Positions 18,621 to 27,228 of a DNA stretch of 64,000 nt are shown piece after piece. The notes beneath the pieces are model-generated. The model was not told where the DNA came from and searched no databases. It saw nothing but the letters and a program-made list of their open reading frames with translations. The first letter of the stretch is position 1. The number at the start of each line of letters is the position of its first letter. The stretch is from NCBI GenBank assembly GCA_020852255.1, contig JADZBD010000022.1:24761-88760 (forward strand), read 5' to 3'. Both the position numbers and the translations under genes were made by a program. This DNA is from Bacteroidia bacterium (GTDB taxonomy: Bacteria > Bacteroidota > Bacteroidia > JADZBD01).

Positions 18621-19208
18621 TTAACTCCTCACCACATTAACGAGAAGAAACTCCTCAATATCCACTAGTCTGAGGTTGTCCTTAATAATCCGAACCGGGA
18701 ATTTTTTGGCCTCGACGCAAGATGCGATAAGCCGTTCGTTAAGGGGGTTCTCTTCTGCAATGAATTTTAAATGTTCGTCAAAACTCCAATTCGGATTTGG
18801 AGCGATGTCGATGAATTTCCACACATTGATTTCGAGCTTGGCAAGCCTATGTCTTTTGTTTAGATCGATTTTGCTCTGAATATAGGGCCGGGTCATTTCG
18901 ATTTCGGGAACAGGAACACGATGTTGTACATTTTTGTAATTTTCTTCAAGTGCCAATTTTGTCGATGCCGTAATGACCTTGGCCTGTTCAACGCTGTCTG
19001 ATAGAATGAATAGGGGAAGCCAATAAGTTCTGCCAAGCAGATCATAATCGAAAATAAACTCGACAAAAAAACGAAGTGGCAAATATCCCTTGCCATTGCA
19101 ATCTGGACAAGTTACTGTTGGAGGTGGTAACTCCCCCGGATTAATGGATGGTTCGCTTTCCGAAATCTGGCCAAATCCCCCACATCTTTTGCAGTCCTGC
19201 TCGCTCAT
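18621..19208 (-). CDS. Protein with DnaJ-like zinc-binding N-terminus
   Basis: 195 residues. Two CxxCxGxG-type knuckles near the N-terminus (CKRCGGFGQ at 6-14 and CPDCNGKGY at 34-42) resemble one zinc site of DnaJ. The remainder is mixed alpha/beta with no recognised domain. No J domain is present. It starts 2 bp after the preceding gene's stop, so the two act as an operon. Role unknown; it may bind protein or nucleic acid through the zinc ribbon. Confidence 0.6.
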   Translation of the reverse strand: MSEQDCKRCGGFGQISESEPSINPGELPPPTVTCPDCNGKGYLPLRFFVEFIFDYDLLGRTYWLPLFILSDSVEQAKVITASTKLALEENYKNVQHRVPVPEIEMTRPYIQSKIDLNKRHRLAKLEINVWKFIDIAPNPNWSFDEHLKFIAEENPLNERLIASCVEAKKFPVRIIKDNLRLVDIEEFLLVNVVRS

Positions 19209-19210
19209 GC

Positions 19211-19960
19211 TTAGTGCTTAAAAAGTTTGTTTTTTATTAGCTTTAGATACTTGTTGACGTAAAACATATCCGGCTCACTTTTAACGGCTCTGCACCGAAT
19301 TTCGAACCTAGGTGAATCTGGACTACTCGAATCGAACAAAACCAAACCGATGCCAAAGAGTTGACTAAGTACATCCAGCCTATCAACGTCCTCTGGTGAA
19401 GAGTCCTTTGGAACAGCGATATAAGATTTGTGAGAAAAAACTTTATAGGAGCAAGCCTGTCCGAATGCTTTAATAAGCTCATTTGAATCTATCTTTATCT
19501 CAGCGGAGACAATCTCAATGGGGAACCGGATAATGTCATCCACTTCATGCTGTCTTATTCCAATCACATCTGGAGTACTCCATTTGTCTCTGAATACTGC
19601 GCCACCAACAGGGATGGCCTTCGTGCATTCGTCCAGATCGTTGATTAGCCAATCTGCGAACGGCTGATAAAATGTTTCTTCATTAATACCCTTTTTAATT
19701 GGTTTTTCAATGGAGTCAATCTTTTGAGGTGTCGAATCACTCTCCCGAAAGGAAACAAGTCTGAAAATCCCTCTTGCAGGTTTATAAACTTCTTTTGGAA
19801 ACGTGGTATCCAGATCCCAGATTGATCCGTTGATCGTATTACGATTGAAATCATTGTTTTTTGCCCAGATTGCATTTCGGAGATCTGTATATCGCAACCC
19901 TTGCGGGTTTTCAGAAAGTATTTGCAGTGCAAATTTCTGTATTTCTTGTTCCTTCGCCAT
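19211..19960 (-). CDS. HTH plus restriction-endonuclease-like protein
   Basis: 249 residues. Residues 1-75 resemble an HB1/ASXL-type or winged HTH domain (GLRYTDLRNAIWAKNNDFNRNTI). Residues ~100-235 resemble a PD-(D/E)XK nuclease-like fold: TPDVIGIRQ, then IEIVSAEIKIDSNELIKAFGQ with E-x-K, then a strand SHKSYIAVPKDS. Such proteins are often defence or repair related. It is cotranscribed with the zinc-knuckle gene. Function is inferred. Confidence 0.5.
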   Translation of the reverse strand: MAKEQEIQKFALQILSENPQGLRYTDLRNAIWAKNNDFNRNTINGSIWDLDTTFPKEVYKPARGIFRLVSFRESDSTPQKIDSIEKPIKKGINEETFYQPFADWLINDLDECTKAIPVGGAVFRDKWSTPDVIGIRQHEVDDIIRFPIEIVSAEIKIDSNELIKAFGQACSYKVFSHKSYIAVPKDSSPEDVDRLDVLSQLFGIGLVLFDSSSPDSPRFEIRCRAVKSEPDMFYVNKYLKLIKNKLFKH

Positions 19961-20022
19961 ATCGTAGAGTCTTCCTTAAGGGAAACTAAGGTACGGAAAA
20001 GCCACTTTTCCCTGTGAATCAT

Positions 20023-21381
20023 CTAACTGATTGGTTCTGAACTTTCAAAGAACCCCATCTCGCCACCTTGATTAAACCTCCCGAATTGTACGGCCTTTCC
20101 CTTTTCCGGGATATCGATCACTACATCCACATCATGCTGGAAGGAATTCGCTCCCCTGAAATTCCCCGTTTTGGTAGTCTGGAAGATGTAGATGAAGGAT
20201 TTACCGGGGTTCGCCTCTTTTAATGCCCGTAAAGCCGCAGGATTAAGCCCAAGAAGGTTTACGGAGTCCAGGAATATAAAATCATACCCAGACAAATCTT
20301 CGGGCAAATGATCGCTTACAAAAAGGTTCTCGTGGGCTACGTCCTTTTCCTTGAGCTTTTGTTGAAGGGTCAGGTCCAGCTTCTCCTCTTTGGCAACGTA
20401 AAGTACCTTCCCGAAGTTCCGTGCAAGGTATCCGGCAAAGTCAATACATAGAAATGATTTTCCCATTTTAGGTTTGCCAAAAACCATTGCTGTAAAGCCT
20501 TGGGAGGGATCACCGATAAGTTCCAGCCATTTTCCAGTAAAGCCGAGGGTTTTGAATTCCTTCTTTGCGAATTCAATGCTTGACATGATCTTCGGTTCTT
20601 CAGCCACAGGCTCCGAAGGACCACAAAGTGGAACAGATTCTGCCTTGCCATCTTTCTTAGAAATTTTTCTTGACTTCTCGTAGCGTTCTACAATTCGTTC
20701 AAGATCGTATGTAAAATATTCATCAATCTGGAATCTAAATGACTTGCGTCTGCTATTGTATAGATCAACGACAGCGTCTTGTATCCGCCTGATCTCTGCG
20801 GCGTAGAGAGAGGTCTTTCTAATTTCTCTTCCCTTAATTGCTTCTTGTAGGTCTTCGACATAATGGGTCATGTCGTCCCGGCTTATTTTACGCCTATTGA
20901 AATACAGGAATCGCTTGATAAAACTCATTTCAACATCGGTATCAGGTTTGCCGGACAATCCCTTCCCCTTCAAATCTTTTTTTCGAAGCCTAATTTCCTT
21001 TTCAAGTGCACGCTTGCGGATTTTTATCTCAGGGGTAAGACCATCCTCTTCTTCGGCCATTTTTTCAAGTTCATAAATGCGCTGAAGCTGATCGAGTTCC
21101 ATATAAACATACATTAGGGCATCATTCTTAGCAAGACGCTCGGCAGCGGTCTTTTCAGGTTTTCCATTCAAGCTCGCTCCATTTTCCAAAAACTCCTCCA
21201 GCTTTTGAAAGGCAAGTTCTGCCAGACGTTTGAAATTGGCCTTTTTCTCAAGTAAAGACCAGTCCTTGCCACCATCGGTCATCTTCATGAGATACAAATG
21301 TGCTTGCAGGAGTCCTTCCGGCAGGTTTTCCTGACCGATCTTATGAACCTCGGTCATAAAGTTGTTCTTTGTTACTTTCAT
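20023..21381 (-). CDS. P-loop ATPase with long helical N-terminus; candidate packaging ATPase
   Basis: 452 residues. The first ~270 residues are charged and helical with coiled-coil character. The C-terminal third is a RecA/RadA-like ATPase: Walker A GKPKMGKSFL, sensor-like VLYVAKEE, and Walker B YDFIFLDSVNLLG. It is the last gene of the virion-like operon, with its ATG overlapping the methylase stop by 1 bp. In a tailless virus it could be the genome-packaging motor; a recombination or replication ATPase is the alternative. No terminase nuclease domain is seen. Confidence 0.55.
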   Translation of the reverse strand: MKVTKNNFMTEVHKIGQENLPEGLLQAHLYLMKMTDGGKDWSLLEKKANFKRLAELAFQKLEEFLENGASLNGKPEKTAAERLAKNDALMYVYMELDQLQRIYELEKMAEEEDGLTPEIKIRKRALEKEIRLRKKDLKGKGLSGKPDTDVEMSFIKRFLYFNRRKISRDDMTHYVEDLQEAIKGREIRKTSLYAAEIRRIQDAVVDLYNSRRKSFRFQIDEYFTYDLERIVERYEKSRKISKKDGKAESVPLCGPSEPVAEEPKIMSSIEFAKKEFKTLGFTGKWLELIGDPSQGFTAMVFGKPKMGKSFLCIDFAGYLARNFGKVLYVAKEEKLDLTLQQKLKEKDVAHENLFVSDHLPEDLSGYDFIFLDSVNLLGLNPAALRALKEANPGKSFIYIFQTTKTGNFRGANSFQHDVDVVIDIPEKGKAVQFGRFNQGGEMGFFESSEPIS

Positions 21382-22235
21382 CAGGCGGCGAATTTTAATT
21401 TGTTGAGTTGCTGTTCGATTTCCTTTACAGGCAATGGTTCTGGCATAAATCGAGACTCTTTTTCAGGATCGTAATTGGAAACCATGAGTTCGGTTTTCTT
21501 TTTGTCCGTGAGCTTGGTGACGGCCACCGACTTTTTTATTCCCCGGACTTCCCATTTATATTTTTTAATAAACTCTTTGAGCAGTTTAGAGGGGTAGCTG
21601 CTCAACAGGAATTTTCCTTTCACTTTGGAAAGAGCTTCAAGAAGTTTTTTGTAATCATCTTCCGTGTAACCACTGTAATGCCCCTGATCGGAACCGATGT
21701 AGGGAGGATCGACATAGAAGAAGGTTTCTTTTGAATCAGCCCGTCCGATTACCTTCAGCGCATCATTGTTTTCCACCTGCACATGCTCCAGTCGGTGTGC
21801 GTACTCACGGGTAAAACCGTTTCGTTTGTTTGAAACTGCCTTCTCTTTTGAATTTTGCTTTCCAAAACCCCAGGAGCCGATCAGCGACGCAAACCCCTGA
21901 TTGGTTCCAATCCAGAATGCCCAAGCGCGGCGCACATCACTAAACATTTCTGGATTCTTATAAATCACCATCGCCTGTTTGTAAAGCTGGCGAGAGTGAA
22001 GCGAAGAGCGAACAAGTTTCTGCAACTGAGAGAACTTGGTCTGCATCACCTTAAAGAAATTTACCACTTCGGAATTTTTATCGTTAATGATCTCCACCTC
22101 CGAGCGGGGTTTTGTAAAGAACAAAGCCCCTCCTCCAAAGAACGGCTCGCAGTAAATGCGATGCTTGGGCAAAAGTGGAAGCAGGTATTTTAAGATGGCC
22201 TGCTTTCCTCCATAATAGGTGATGGGTGTTTTCAC
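21381..22235 (-). CDS. DNA adenine methyltransferase (Dam/D12 class)
   Basis: 284 residues. SAM-binding motif PITYYGGKQAILKYLLPLLP with YCEPFFGGGALFF, and catalytic FYVDPPYIGSDQ (DPPY). D12-class enzymes methylate adenine N6. Start GTG 22235 overlaps the stop of a 31-codon gene as GTGA. Being inside the virion-like operon without an adjacent nuclease, it is probably an orphan viral methylase that protects the genome or marks it for replication or packaging. Confidence 0.88.
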   Translation of the reverse strand: MKTPITYYGGKQAILKYLLPLLPKHRIYCEPFFGGGALFFTKPRSEVEIINDKNSEVVNFFKVMQTKFSQLQKLVRSSLHSRQLYKQAMVIYKNPEMFSDVRRAWAFWIGTNQGFASLIGSWGFGKQNSKEKAVSNKRNGFTREYAHRLEHVQVENNDALKVIGRADSKETFFYVDPPYIGSDQGHYSGYTEDDYKKLLEALSKVKGKFLLSSYPSKLLKEFIKKYKWEVRGIKKSVAVTKLTDKKKTELMVSNYDPEKESRFMPEPLPVKEIEQQLNKLKFAA

Positions 22236-22327
22236 GCTGTAGCCGGTGGTGGGTTTTGGTCGTTGTCGTTCAAGAGGAAGTAACCTAAAATGGTAAAGAC
22301 AAGGAAATAGACGATTGCGACTTCCAT
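22232..22327 (-). CDS. 31-residue single-span membrane peptide
   Basis: ATG 22327 to TGA 22232 reads MEVAIVYFLVFTILGYFLLN followed by a polar Pro-rich tail. It exactly fills the gap between the coiled-coil membrane gene and the methylase, with a 4-bp GTGA overlap to the latter. Small membrane peptides of this size occur in membrane-containing virions and lysis cassettes. It is too short for homology to decide. Confidence 0.55.
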   Translation of the reverse strand: MEVAIVYFLVFTILGYFLLNDNDQNPPPATA

Positions 22328-22328
22328 T

Positions 22329-23000
22329 TCATTCGTATTTAAGATGCTGAGAAATGATAAATCCTGAAAGAAAAACGGCGGATACAGCAAGTACTTTCGC
22401 CGCACGTTTACTTCGCCTCAGTTTATTCTGCATGAGTCCAAGACTCTCATTTAATTCTTCGGTTGTAAGCAAGAGCCGCGCGGTTGTGGATTTATAGTCC
22501 ACCAGCAGCGAATCTTTCATGTTAATAATGGCATCCTTTACTTCCAGAAAACAGTTCAGAGAAGAGATTTCATTATCGCACAAACTGTCACGGGCGAAAC
22601 TCGCGATCCTGAATGTGTTACATAAAAGTGAAAGCGAGTCAAAGACTTGTTCATCCTTCATTCTCATAGTGTCCAACTCAAATGAAGACTTAAAAGCATC
22701 CATTTTCCGGGAAATCTGAATGACGTATTCCTTGGCACCTTCCAATCGCTGATCATTTTTGTGGATGACCTGCTCCAAGCTGTCACTGACACTTTTCAAA
22801 GAGTCCAGAGAACGATCATAAAGACTGTCCTTGGATTTTAAGTACTGCTTGATGTCATGCAACTCCTGCTTGGTCTTTTCATAGATCGGTTCCGGTGGGC
22901 TGTAGTGTGAGTCGTAGATCAAATAAACGGTACTGGCGAGGCTCAGGATTGAATACAGGATCAGTACGAAGCGTAATAATTTACTCTGGTTTTTGTTCAT
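22329..23000 (-). CDS. Coiled-coil protein anchored at both ends; spanin-like
   Basis: About 223 residues from ATG 23000 (an upstream in-frame ATG at 23036 overlaps the previous gene further). One membrane segment lies near the N-terminus (LLRFVLILYSILSLASTVYLI) and one at the C-terminus (AAKVLAVSAVFLSGFII). Between them are ~150 residues of heptad-like helix. This layout could span the periplasm, like a lysis spanin, or be a virion membrane protein. It overlaps the holin-like gene by 20 bp. Confidence 0.55.
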   Translation of the reverse strand: MNKNQSKLLRFVLILYSILSLASTVYLIYDSHYSPPEPIYEKTKQELHDIKQYLKSKDSLYDRSLDSLKSVSDSLEQVIHKNDQRLEGAKEYVIQISRKMDAFKSSFELDTMRMKDEQVFDSLSLLCNTFRIASFARDSLCDNEISSLNCFLEVKDAIINMKDSLLVDYKSTTARLLLTTEELNESLGLMQNKLRRSKRAAKVLAVSAVFLSGFIISQHLKYE

Positions 23001-23229
23001 TTTCTGTGTTAAAAGGGTTTGTGGGTTTTCGTTCAAAGGAGTATCCGAAGCATCCGGCAGCGATCAGCGACACGAAGCCATAGAACATGAATTCCGGTAC
23101 GTGGAGATAGAAAAATTGCTCCCCGATCCACGCAATAAGCGTTACGACCACAAAAATGGCAACGACGGTTTCTCGCAAGGAGTACGTCCCTGTTTTGTCC
23201 TTCAGGATATTTCTTAGATACTTTTTCAT
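22981..23229 (-). CDS. Holin-like two-span membrane protein
   Basis: 82 residues: a basic N-terminus, two membrane segments (TVVAIFVVVTLIAWIGEQFF and FMFYGFVSLIAAGCFGY) and a polar charged tail. Size, topology and position beside amidase and YkuD-like genes match phage holins of Bacteroidota. Sequence families of holins are too diverse for a firm assignment. Confidence 0.55.
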   Translation of the reverse strand: MKKYLRNILKDKTGTYSLRETVVAIFVVVTLIAWIGEQFFYLHVPEFMFYGFVSLIAAGCFGYSFERKPTNPFNTENEQKPE

Positions 23230-23238
23230 TTGTTTTTC

Positions 23239-23445
23239 TTAGAAGAGTTTTGAAAAGAGTCTTCTTAAGATTCCTGGTCTGTCAGGAGAAACCGCATGCA
23301 CATTCACATGGATTTCATTAAAAGTCCGGCTCTGGTTGATGCAGACCGTTGATGGAGCCTGTTGGCGTGAGGACTCACGGGCGATCTCCAGCAGGTTTTC
23401 AAAAAAACGTTCCTGTTGATGATGTACTCTGAAGTTGTTTTTCAT
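23239..23445 (-). CDS. Small unrecognised protein in the lysis/virion cluster
   Basis: 68 residues, basic, no membrane segment. It begins MKNNFRVHHQQERFFENLLE and ends with RPGILRRLFSKLF, possibly an amphipathic membrane-binding helix. It lies between the holin-like and YkuD-like genes with gaps of 9 and 11 bp. No function proposed. Confidence 0.5.
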   Translation of the reverse strand: MKNNFRVHHQQERFFENLLEIARESSRQQAPSTVCINQSRTFNEIHVNVHAVSPDRPGILRRLFSKLF

Positions 23446-23456
23446 TGTGTTTGTTT

Positions 23457-24143
23457 TTAGGTTGATTGTTTAAATGTTTCATCGGGACTCAGGAGATAAA
23501 CGCTTGTGGAAATGGCGGCCACTGTTGCGAGACTTCCGTAAAGGACTCTTCTTAAAAAAGCCCGCTTTAATGCCCGTTCATCGATGAGCGTGTAGGTAAA
23601 CGAGTTACCATAGAGGGATCGGTGACGCTCTGCCATTTGCATGAAGCGGTAGAAATGCGCCGCGTTTTCAAAGACCTGACATCCGGCAGAGAACTTGTCC
23701 ACGTATTTTGTTTTTCCCTGTTGCATTGCGCGGTGGATGTTTATTCCAAAGAGTCCCGTCTCTCTTTTCCCATTAAGGAAATCCAGCACTGCGTTGCGAT
23801 CATAGTCTCTAAGGATCGTGACAGGCTTTCTCTGCACAAGCGAGGCGTATTGTCCCCTGTGAAGGCCGATCTGGTAGGCACCTTTGTACTGACCCTGCAT
23901 GAGAATCGCCGTTCCCTGAGGTTGCATTGGATTTTCAAGCCAGAAGGTTCCCGGATCAGTCGTACAAGGGAAAATGTGATACTCCCACTTATTCTTTTCC
24001 GTTTTATAGAACACGTGAAAGTGATCATCAAATTTTCCAGATCTCGTGTTTTCACTTCTCACTCCCCAGATGTTCAGCTCGTAGGGACGCGAATAGATCA
24101 GGTAATTCTCCTTCCTCGCAATGGCCTTTAACTTACCGAGCAT
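23457..24143 (-). CDS. YkuD-like (L,D-transpeptidase motif) peptidoglycan-active protein with membrane anchor
   Basis: 228 residues. His137 in GINIHRA and Ser152-x-Gly-Cys155 in FSAGCQVF reproduce the HxG...S-x-G-C active-site pattern of YkuD enzymes, with an Arg instead of the usual Gly after His. A membrane segment near 202-222 (VLYGSLATVAAISTSVYLL) ends the protein. Next to an amidase and a holin-like gene, a role in cutting or remodelling peptidoglycan is likely. Catalysis is inferred from the motif. Confidence 0.6.
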   Translation of the reverse strand: MLGKLKAIARKENYLIYSRPYELNIWGVRSENTRSGKFDDHFHVFYKTEKNKWEYHIFPCTTDPGTFWLENPMQPQGTAILMQGQYKGAYQIGLHRGQYASLVQRKPVTILRDYDRNAVLDFLNGKRETGLFGINIHRAMQQGKTKYVDKFSAGCQVFENAAHFYRFMQMAERHRSLYGNSFTYTLIDERALKRAFLRRVLYGSLATVAAISTSVYLLSPDETFKQST

Positions 24144-24578
24144 TTATGCCGCATTACCCAGATCCGGCGTGTAATCGGCAAGCCATTTCTTCACGTCAAA
24201 GTTCGGACAGGTCTTTCCGGCCTTGGGAAAAGTTCCGTGACCTTTAATTTCCGCTTTTGGATAGCGATTTGAAAGCTCCACGATCTTATCGAAAAGTGCC
24301 ACTTCCTGAGCGCGGGTACGCGTGTCAGAGGATTTTCCCTCTTTGGTTCTTCCTCCGATGTAAGCGATGCTTATCGTGGATTCGTTAAATCCTTTCACTC
24401 CGTAGGAGGGCAGCTTTTCATCCAGTAGCTTCACCACATCTCCGTTTGCTTTGACGATATAATGATAACCCGGACGATCCCATTTACGTTCTGTCTTCCA
24501 GAAATTGAGGATGGATTCCACCGTCGTGTTTGAAGGGGTATCGGTGCAATGCACCGCGATGTATTTAATTTGTCTCAT
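24144..24578 (-). CDS. N-acetylmuramoyl-L-alanine amidase (T7 lysozyme type)
   Basis: 144 residues, Amidase_2 fold. Zinc ligands are visible as His10 (IAVHCTDTP), His114 and Cys124 (GHGTFPKAGKTCPNFD). KWDRPGYHYIVKANGDV and TISIAYIGG are family hallmarks. It would cleave the MurNAc-L-Ala bond in the cell wall. It has no signal peptide, as in holin-dependent endolysins. The start overlaps the upstream gene by 14 bp. Confidence 0.92.
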   Translation of the reverse strand: MRQIKYIAVHCTDTPSNTTVESILNFWKTERKWDRPGYHYIVKANGDVVKLLDEKLPSYGVKGFNESTISIAYIGGRTKEGKSSDTRTRAQEVALFDKIVELSNRYPKAEIKGHGTFPKAGKTCPNFDVKKWLADYTPDLGNAA

Positions 24579-25503
24579 AAAATATTACGCTTTTTGATTT
24601 GACAATTAGTTTTTTATTCTTTTCGAGGGTTTTAAAGAGGGTGTAATTATTTTTTGATGCGATGAAATGTCCCACGACCGTTTTCACAGGCACTTTTACT
24701 TTGATCTTGGCTTTCAGATCGATCAGTTCGGCAGGCTCTACCGTGATTAAGAATTTTCCCTGATCATTACCTGACAAAGTCGGGATGGACCATTTTGCAC
24801 CGTCGTATTTTAATCCCATCCTGAGGAACTCCAGTCGGATGGCATCCTGCTCTGAAGCTGACTTGAACGTATCAAGCATTCCGGTGACAAGTGTTTTGCG
24901 AACGCCTGAAGAGATGCGGTACTCTTTGAATTTGTCAGAAACAGCTGAGTACTCAGAAGTGCTTTTGATTTTTTTTAAGGAGTCCAGAGCAGAAGAAAAA
25001 CTCTTAGCTGTGGCCGCTTCGTAGAGTTTCTTGGCAAGCGTTGCCGGGTCTTCCGTAGGTATTTGAGTAAGCACGGTAAATGTGCTTTCATCCACCACAA
25101 TGGGAAGATTCAGTTTGGTAAGAGCCGCCTGCACTTCCGAACCAAAATCTCCATCTGCTCCATACTTGGGAAGGATAGTCTTGCCATGTTTGGCAATGAG
25201 AGCGAGTTGCAAAGTCTTAACCCTTTCTCCCTTGCTTCCTTTTTTAAGAGGGAAATCATCTTTTTTTACAGGAGGTGTTGGTACATAGGAAGACTGACTT
25301 TGTGAACTGGTCTTAGTGGGTGTGAAAGTAGTCTGGGGAGCAAGCGTTTCATCTTCCTGATCTGTTGGCTCTTGCTTCTTCTTGGTGATGGCTTTCCATC
25401 CGAAAAAACCTCCCACGGCAGTGACGGCCACGCCGAGACCGATCAATATGGCTTTTTTGAAATTACGCTTCTTGGGCTGATTTGTATCTTGTTTTGCTGC
25501 CAT
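24565..25503 (-). CDS. Membrane-anchored peptidoglycan-binding protein
   Basis: 312 residues. A basic N-terminus with one membrane segment (ILIGLGVAVTAVGGFFGW, 19-36) precedes a Thr/Ser-rich linker and a PG_binding_1-like domain at about 84-145 (LKKGSKGERVKTLQLAL and YGADGDFGSEVQAAL). A further ~165 residues are unrecognised. It probably tethers the virion membrane or the host membrane to the cell wall near the amidase. It starts 5 bp after the annexin-like gene. Confidence 0.7.
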   Translation of the reverse strand: MAAKQDTNQPKKRNFKKAILIGLGVAVTAVGGFFGWKAITKKKQEPTDQEDETLAPQTTFTPTKTSSQSQSSYVPTPPVKKDDFPLKKGSKGERVKTLQLALIAKHGKTILPKYGADGDFGSEVQAALTKLNLPIVVDESTFTVLTQIPTEDPATLAKKLYEAATAKSFSSALDSLKKIKSTSEYSAVSDKFKEYRISSGVRKTLVTGMLDTFKSASEQDAIRLEFLRMGLKYDGAKWSIPTLSGNDQGKFLITVEPAELIDLKAKIKVKVPVKTVVGHFIASKNNYTLFKTLEKNKKLIVKSKSVIFYETN

Positions 25504-25508
25504 TAGTT

Positions 25509-26201
25509 CTAAGGTTTTTTACTGATTATCTGAAGCATTGCATTTAAGTCAGAGGACGACAGATCTTCTTTAATATCTGCAAGCAGGGAAACGGCATATT
25601 CTTTTTCATACACTGCCATTACTTTTGAAAAATCCGCTCGTGTAGGGATTTCCAAAAACACAGCCTTGATCGCATCTTCATCTGTTCCGGGAAAAATCCC
25701 GTAGGAGATGTTTACTGCGGCATGAAGACGTTTTGCCCACGCGAGGTGATTTAGAACAGCCGTGTCTCCGGGCATTTCAGGTTTGGAAGAAATGATCATC
25801 ATCATTTCCTCATATTCGCCTGAGGTTAGTTCATCCTGCATCTCTTTGGTGATCGGGTCACCGTAGAGTTTTTTATAGGAAGCGGCCACTTCTTTGAAAA
25901 AACTCTTCGTAGGAATCCGTCTTAAAACTGATCTCAATGCCTCTTCATCCGTTCCCCACCACCCGTCGTTTTCAAAGGCCAGTTTTATCTGCTTGGCATA
26001 AGATGCAGGTGCATTGGTTTCAAGTGACTTCTTTTCCTCGGTGTTGGCAATTGAGGATTTTATCACTCGTGAAACCAGAAGAATGGTTCCCCCGGCTACA
26101 ACCAGTCCTAAAGCAGAAACAAGTACGATTTCCTTCCATCCGGAAGAATCCTTGTTTCCCGTTTCTTGCTTTGGATCACTATGTTGAGCTTTAAATTTCA
26201 T
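25509..26201 (-). CDS. Membrane-anchored protein with two annexin-like repeats
   Basis: 230 residues. One membrane segment (IVLVSALGLVVAGGTILLVS, 25-44) is followed by two repeats, 67-139 and 154-229. Each has the annexin pattern: AFENDGWWGTDEEALRSVL and SYGIFPGTDEDAIKAVFL carry the G-x-GTDE calcium-loop motif, then a Y..xYG/EY helix and a closing acidic DELTSGEYEEMM / EDLSSSDLNAML. Annexins bind acidic phospholipid in a calcium-dependent way. Two repeats rather than four, and a fused anchor, are unusual. Confidence 0.6.
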   Translation of the reverse strand: MKFKAQHSDPKQETGNKDSSGWKEIVLVSALGLVVAGGTILLVSRVIKSSIANTEEKKSLETNAPASYAKQIKLAFENDGWWGTDEEALRSVLRRIPTKSFFKEVAASYKKLYGDPITKEMQDELTSGEYEEMMMIISSKPEMPGDTAVLNHLAWAKRLHAAVNISYGIFPGTDEDAIKAVFLEIPTRADFSKVMAVYEKEYAVSLLADIKEDLSSSDLNAMLQIISKKP

Positions 26202-26384
26202 CTACACCCCTAACGCCTTTTTAGCGATTTGCAGTTTGATGGGATCGTTAGTGATCACATCGGCAAGCTTTGAAAGTTCATTAGCCGAAAGTTTTTCACC
26301 CATCACTTTTAGAGCGGCGGCCTTTAGATCGGCTTCCTTTTCTGAAGGAGCCAGGATTGTTATGTCGTATTCGTACTTTTTCAT
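26202..26384 (-). CDS. Small unrecognised helical protein
   Basis: 60 residues, MKKYEYDITILAPSEKEADL then a helical Ala/Lys-rich part ending LQIAKKALGV. Its stop touches the start of the annexin-like gene. The size and register suggest a small structural or scaffold component of the operon. No homologue recognised. Confidence 0.5.
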   Translation of the reverse strand: MKKYEYDITILAPSEKEADLKAAALKVMGEKLSANELSKLADVITNDPIKLQIAKKALGV

Positions 26385-26388
26385 GTCT

Positions 26389-27228
26389 TTAGAGTTTTAC
26401 ATCCACCAGATCGCCTACTTCTGTGATAAGAGCGGGTTCATCCGTGAGTTTGCGGTTTATAAGCATCAGCATCGTGAATTCTTCTTCCTCCAAGCCTTCC
26501 TGCATGATGTTCATGAGTTTCAAGAAGTCCTTTTCATCTTCAGATAACGCAGGCGCAGTTTTCTTTTTTATAGTTACTTCCGTTTTATCTTTGGTTTCAG
26601 TCTCTCCTAACTGAGTAGCCTTTTGAGGAGAATTGTTATTTAGTACTAAGAGTTTCAGCCAGTCAGGTGGATTTTCTGCAATCTTTAAGAGGCGATCAAA
26701 AATGACACTCTGCTTATTATCTTTTTCCTCTTTTAGAAGATCGATCCCTCTTTGAAGATCAGAGATGTATTTTTCTGCTTCAGCCAGCTTGTTTTCTCGC
26801 TCCGATAATTTTTCTTCCAATTGGACAAGGCGATTAGCCAGACGCTCCTTGTCCATTAGTTCGCGTACGTACTGCTGTACTTCCGGTCCATTAAGTGCAT
26901 TGGACGATTGTACCTGTACGGGCTGTTGTACAATGACCTTCTCCGGTTCCACCGTAAAGACATGCGAGGTGCAGGCAGGCGTTTTTATTCCCCGATAGAT
27001 CGTTACTATGATCTTTTTGGAAGCCGGAGATAGAAATGTTTGATAGCTGTCAAAGATTTCCGTAACAGTAGTGCGTGGTACAACGCGGAGTCCGTCCACA
27101 TAAATCTCATAGCTCTGGGGTTTACCTTGGGAAACCTGAATTTCAAGGATACGTTTGATATTGTCCAGAAGACCCTTTTCATAAGGCTGTTCTACCGTTT
27201 GCTTTTCCATATTGTCCTGATCTTCCAT
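26389..27228 (-). CDS. Beta-domain plus coiled-coil protein, putative structural
   Basis: 279 residues. The N-terminal ~110 residues are strand-rich (SYEIYVDGLRVVPRTTVTE, KIIVTIYRGIKTP). A coiled coil follows at about 125-175 (NRLVQLEEKLSERENKLAEAE), then an acidic/Lys C-terminal part. It abuts the next upstream gene with no spacing. The architecture suits a spike, vertex or fibre-type component; this is inference. Confidence 0.5.
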   Translation of the reverse strand: MEDQDNMEKQTVEQPYEKGLLDNIKRILEIQVSQGKPQSYEIYVDGLRVVPRTTVTEIFDSYQTFLSPASKKIIVTIYRGIKTPACTSHVFTVEPEKVIVQQPVQVQSSNALNGPEVQQYVRELMDKERLANRLVQLEEKLSERENKLAEAEKYISDLQRGIDLLKEEKDNKQSVIFDRLLKIAENPPDWLKLLVLNNNSPQKATQLGETETKDKTEVTIKKKTAPALSEDEKDFLKLMNIMQEGLEEEEFTMLMLINRKLTDEPALITEVGDLVDVKL

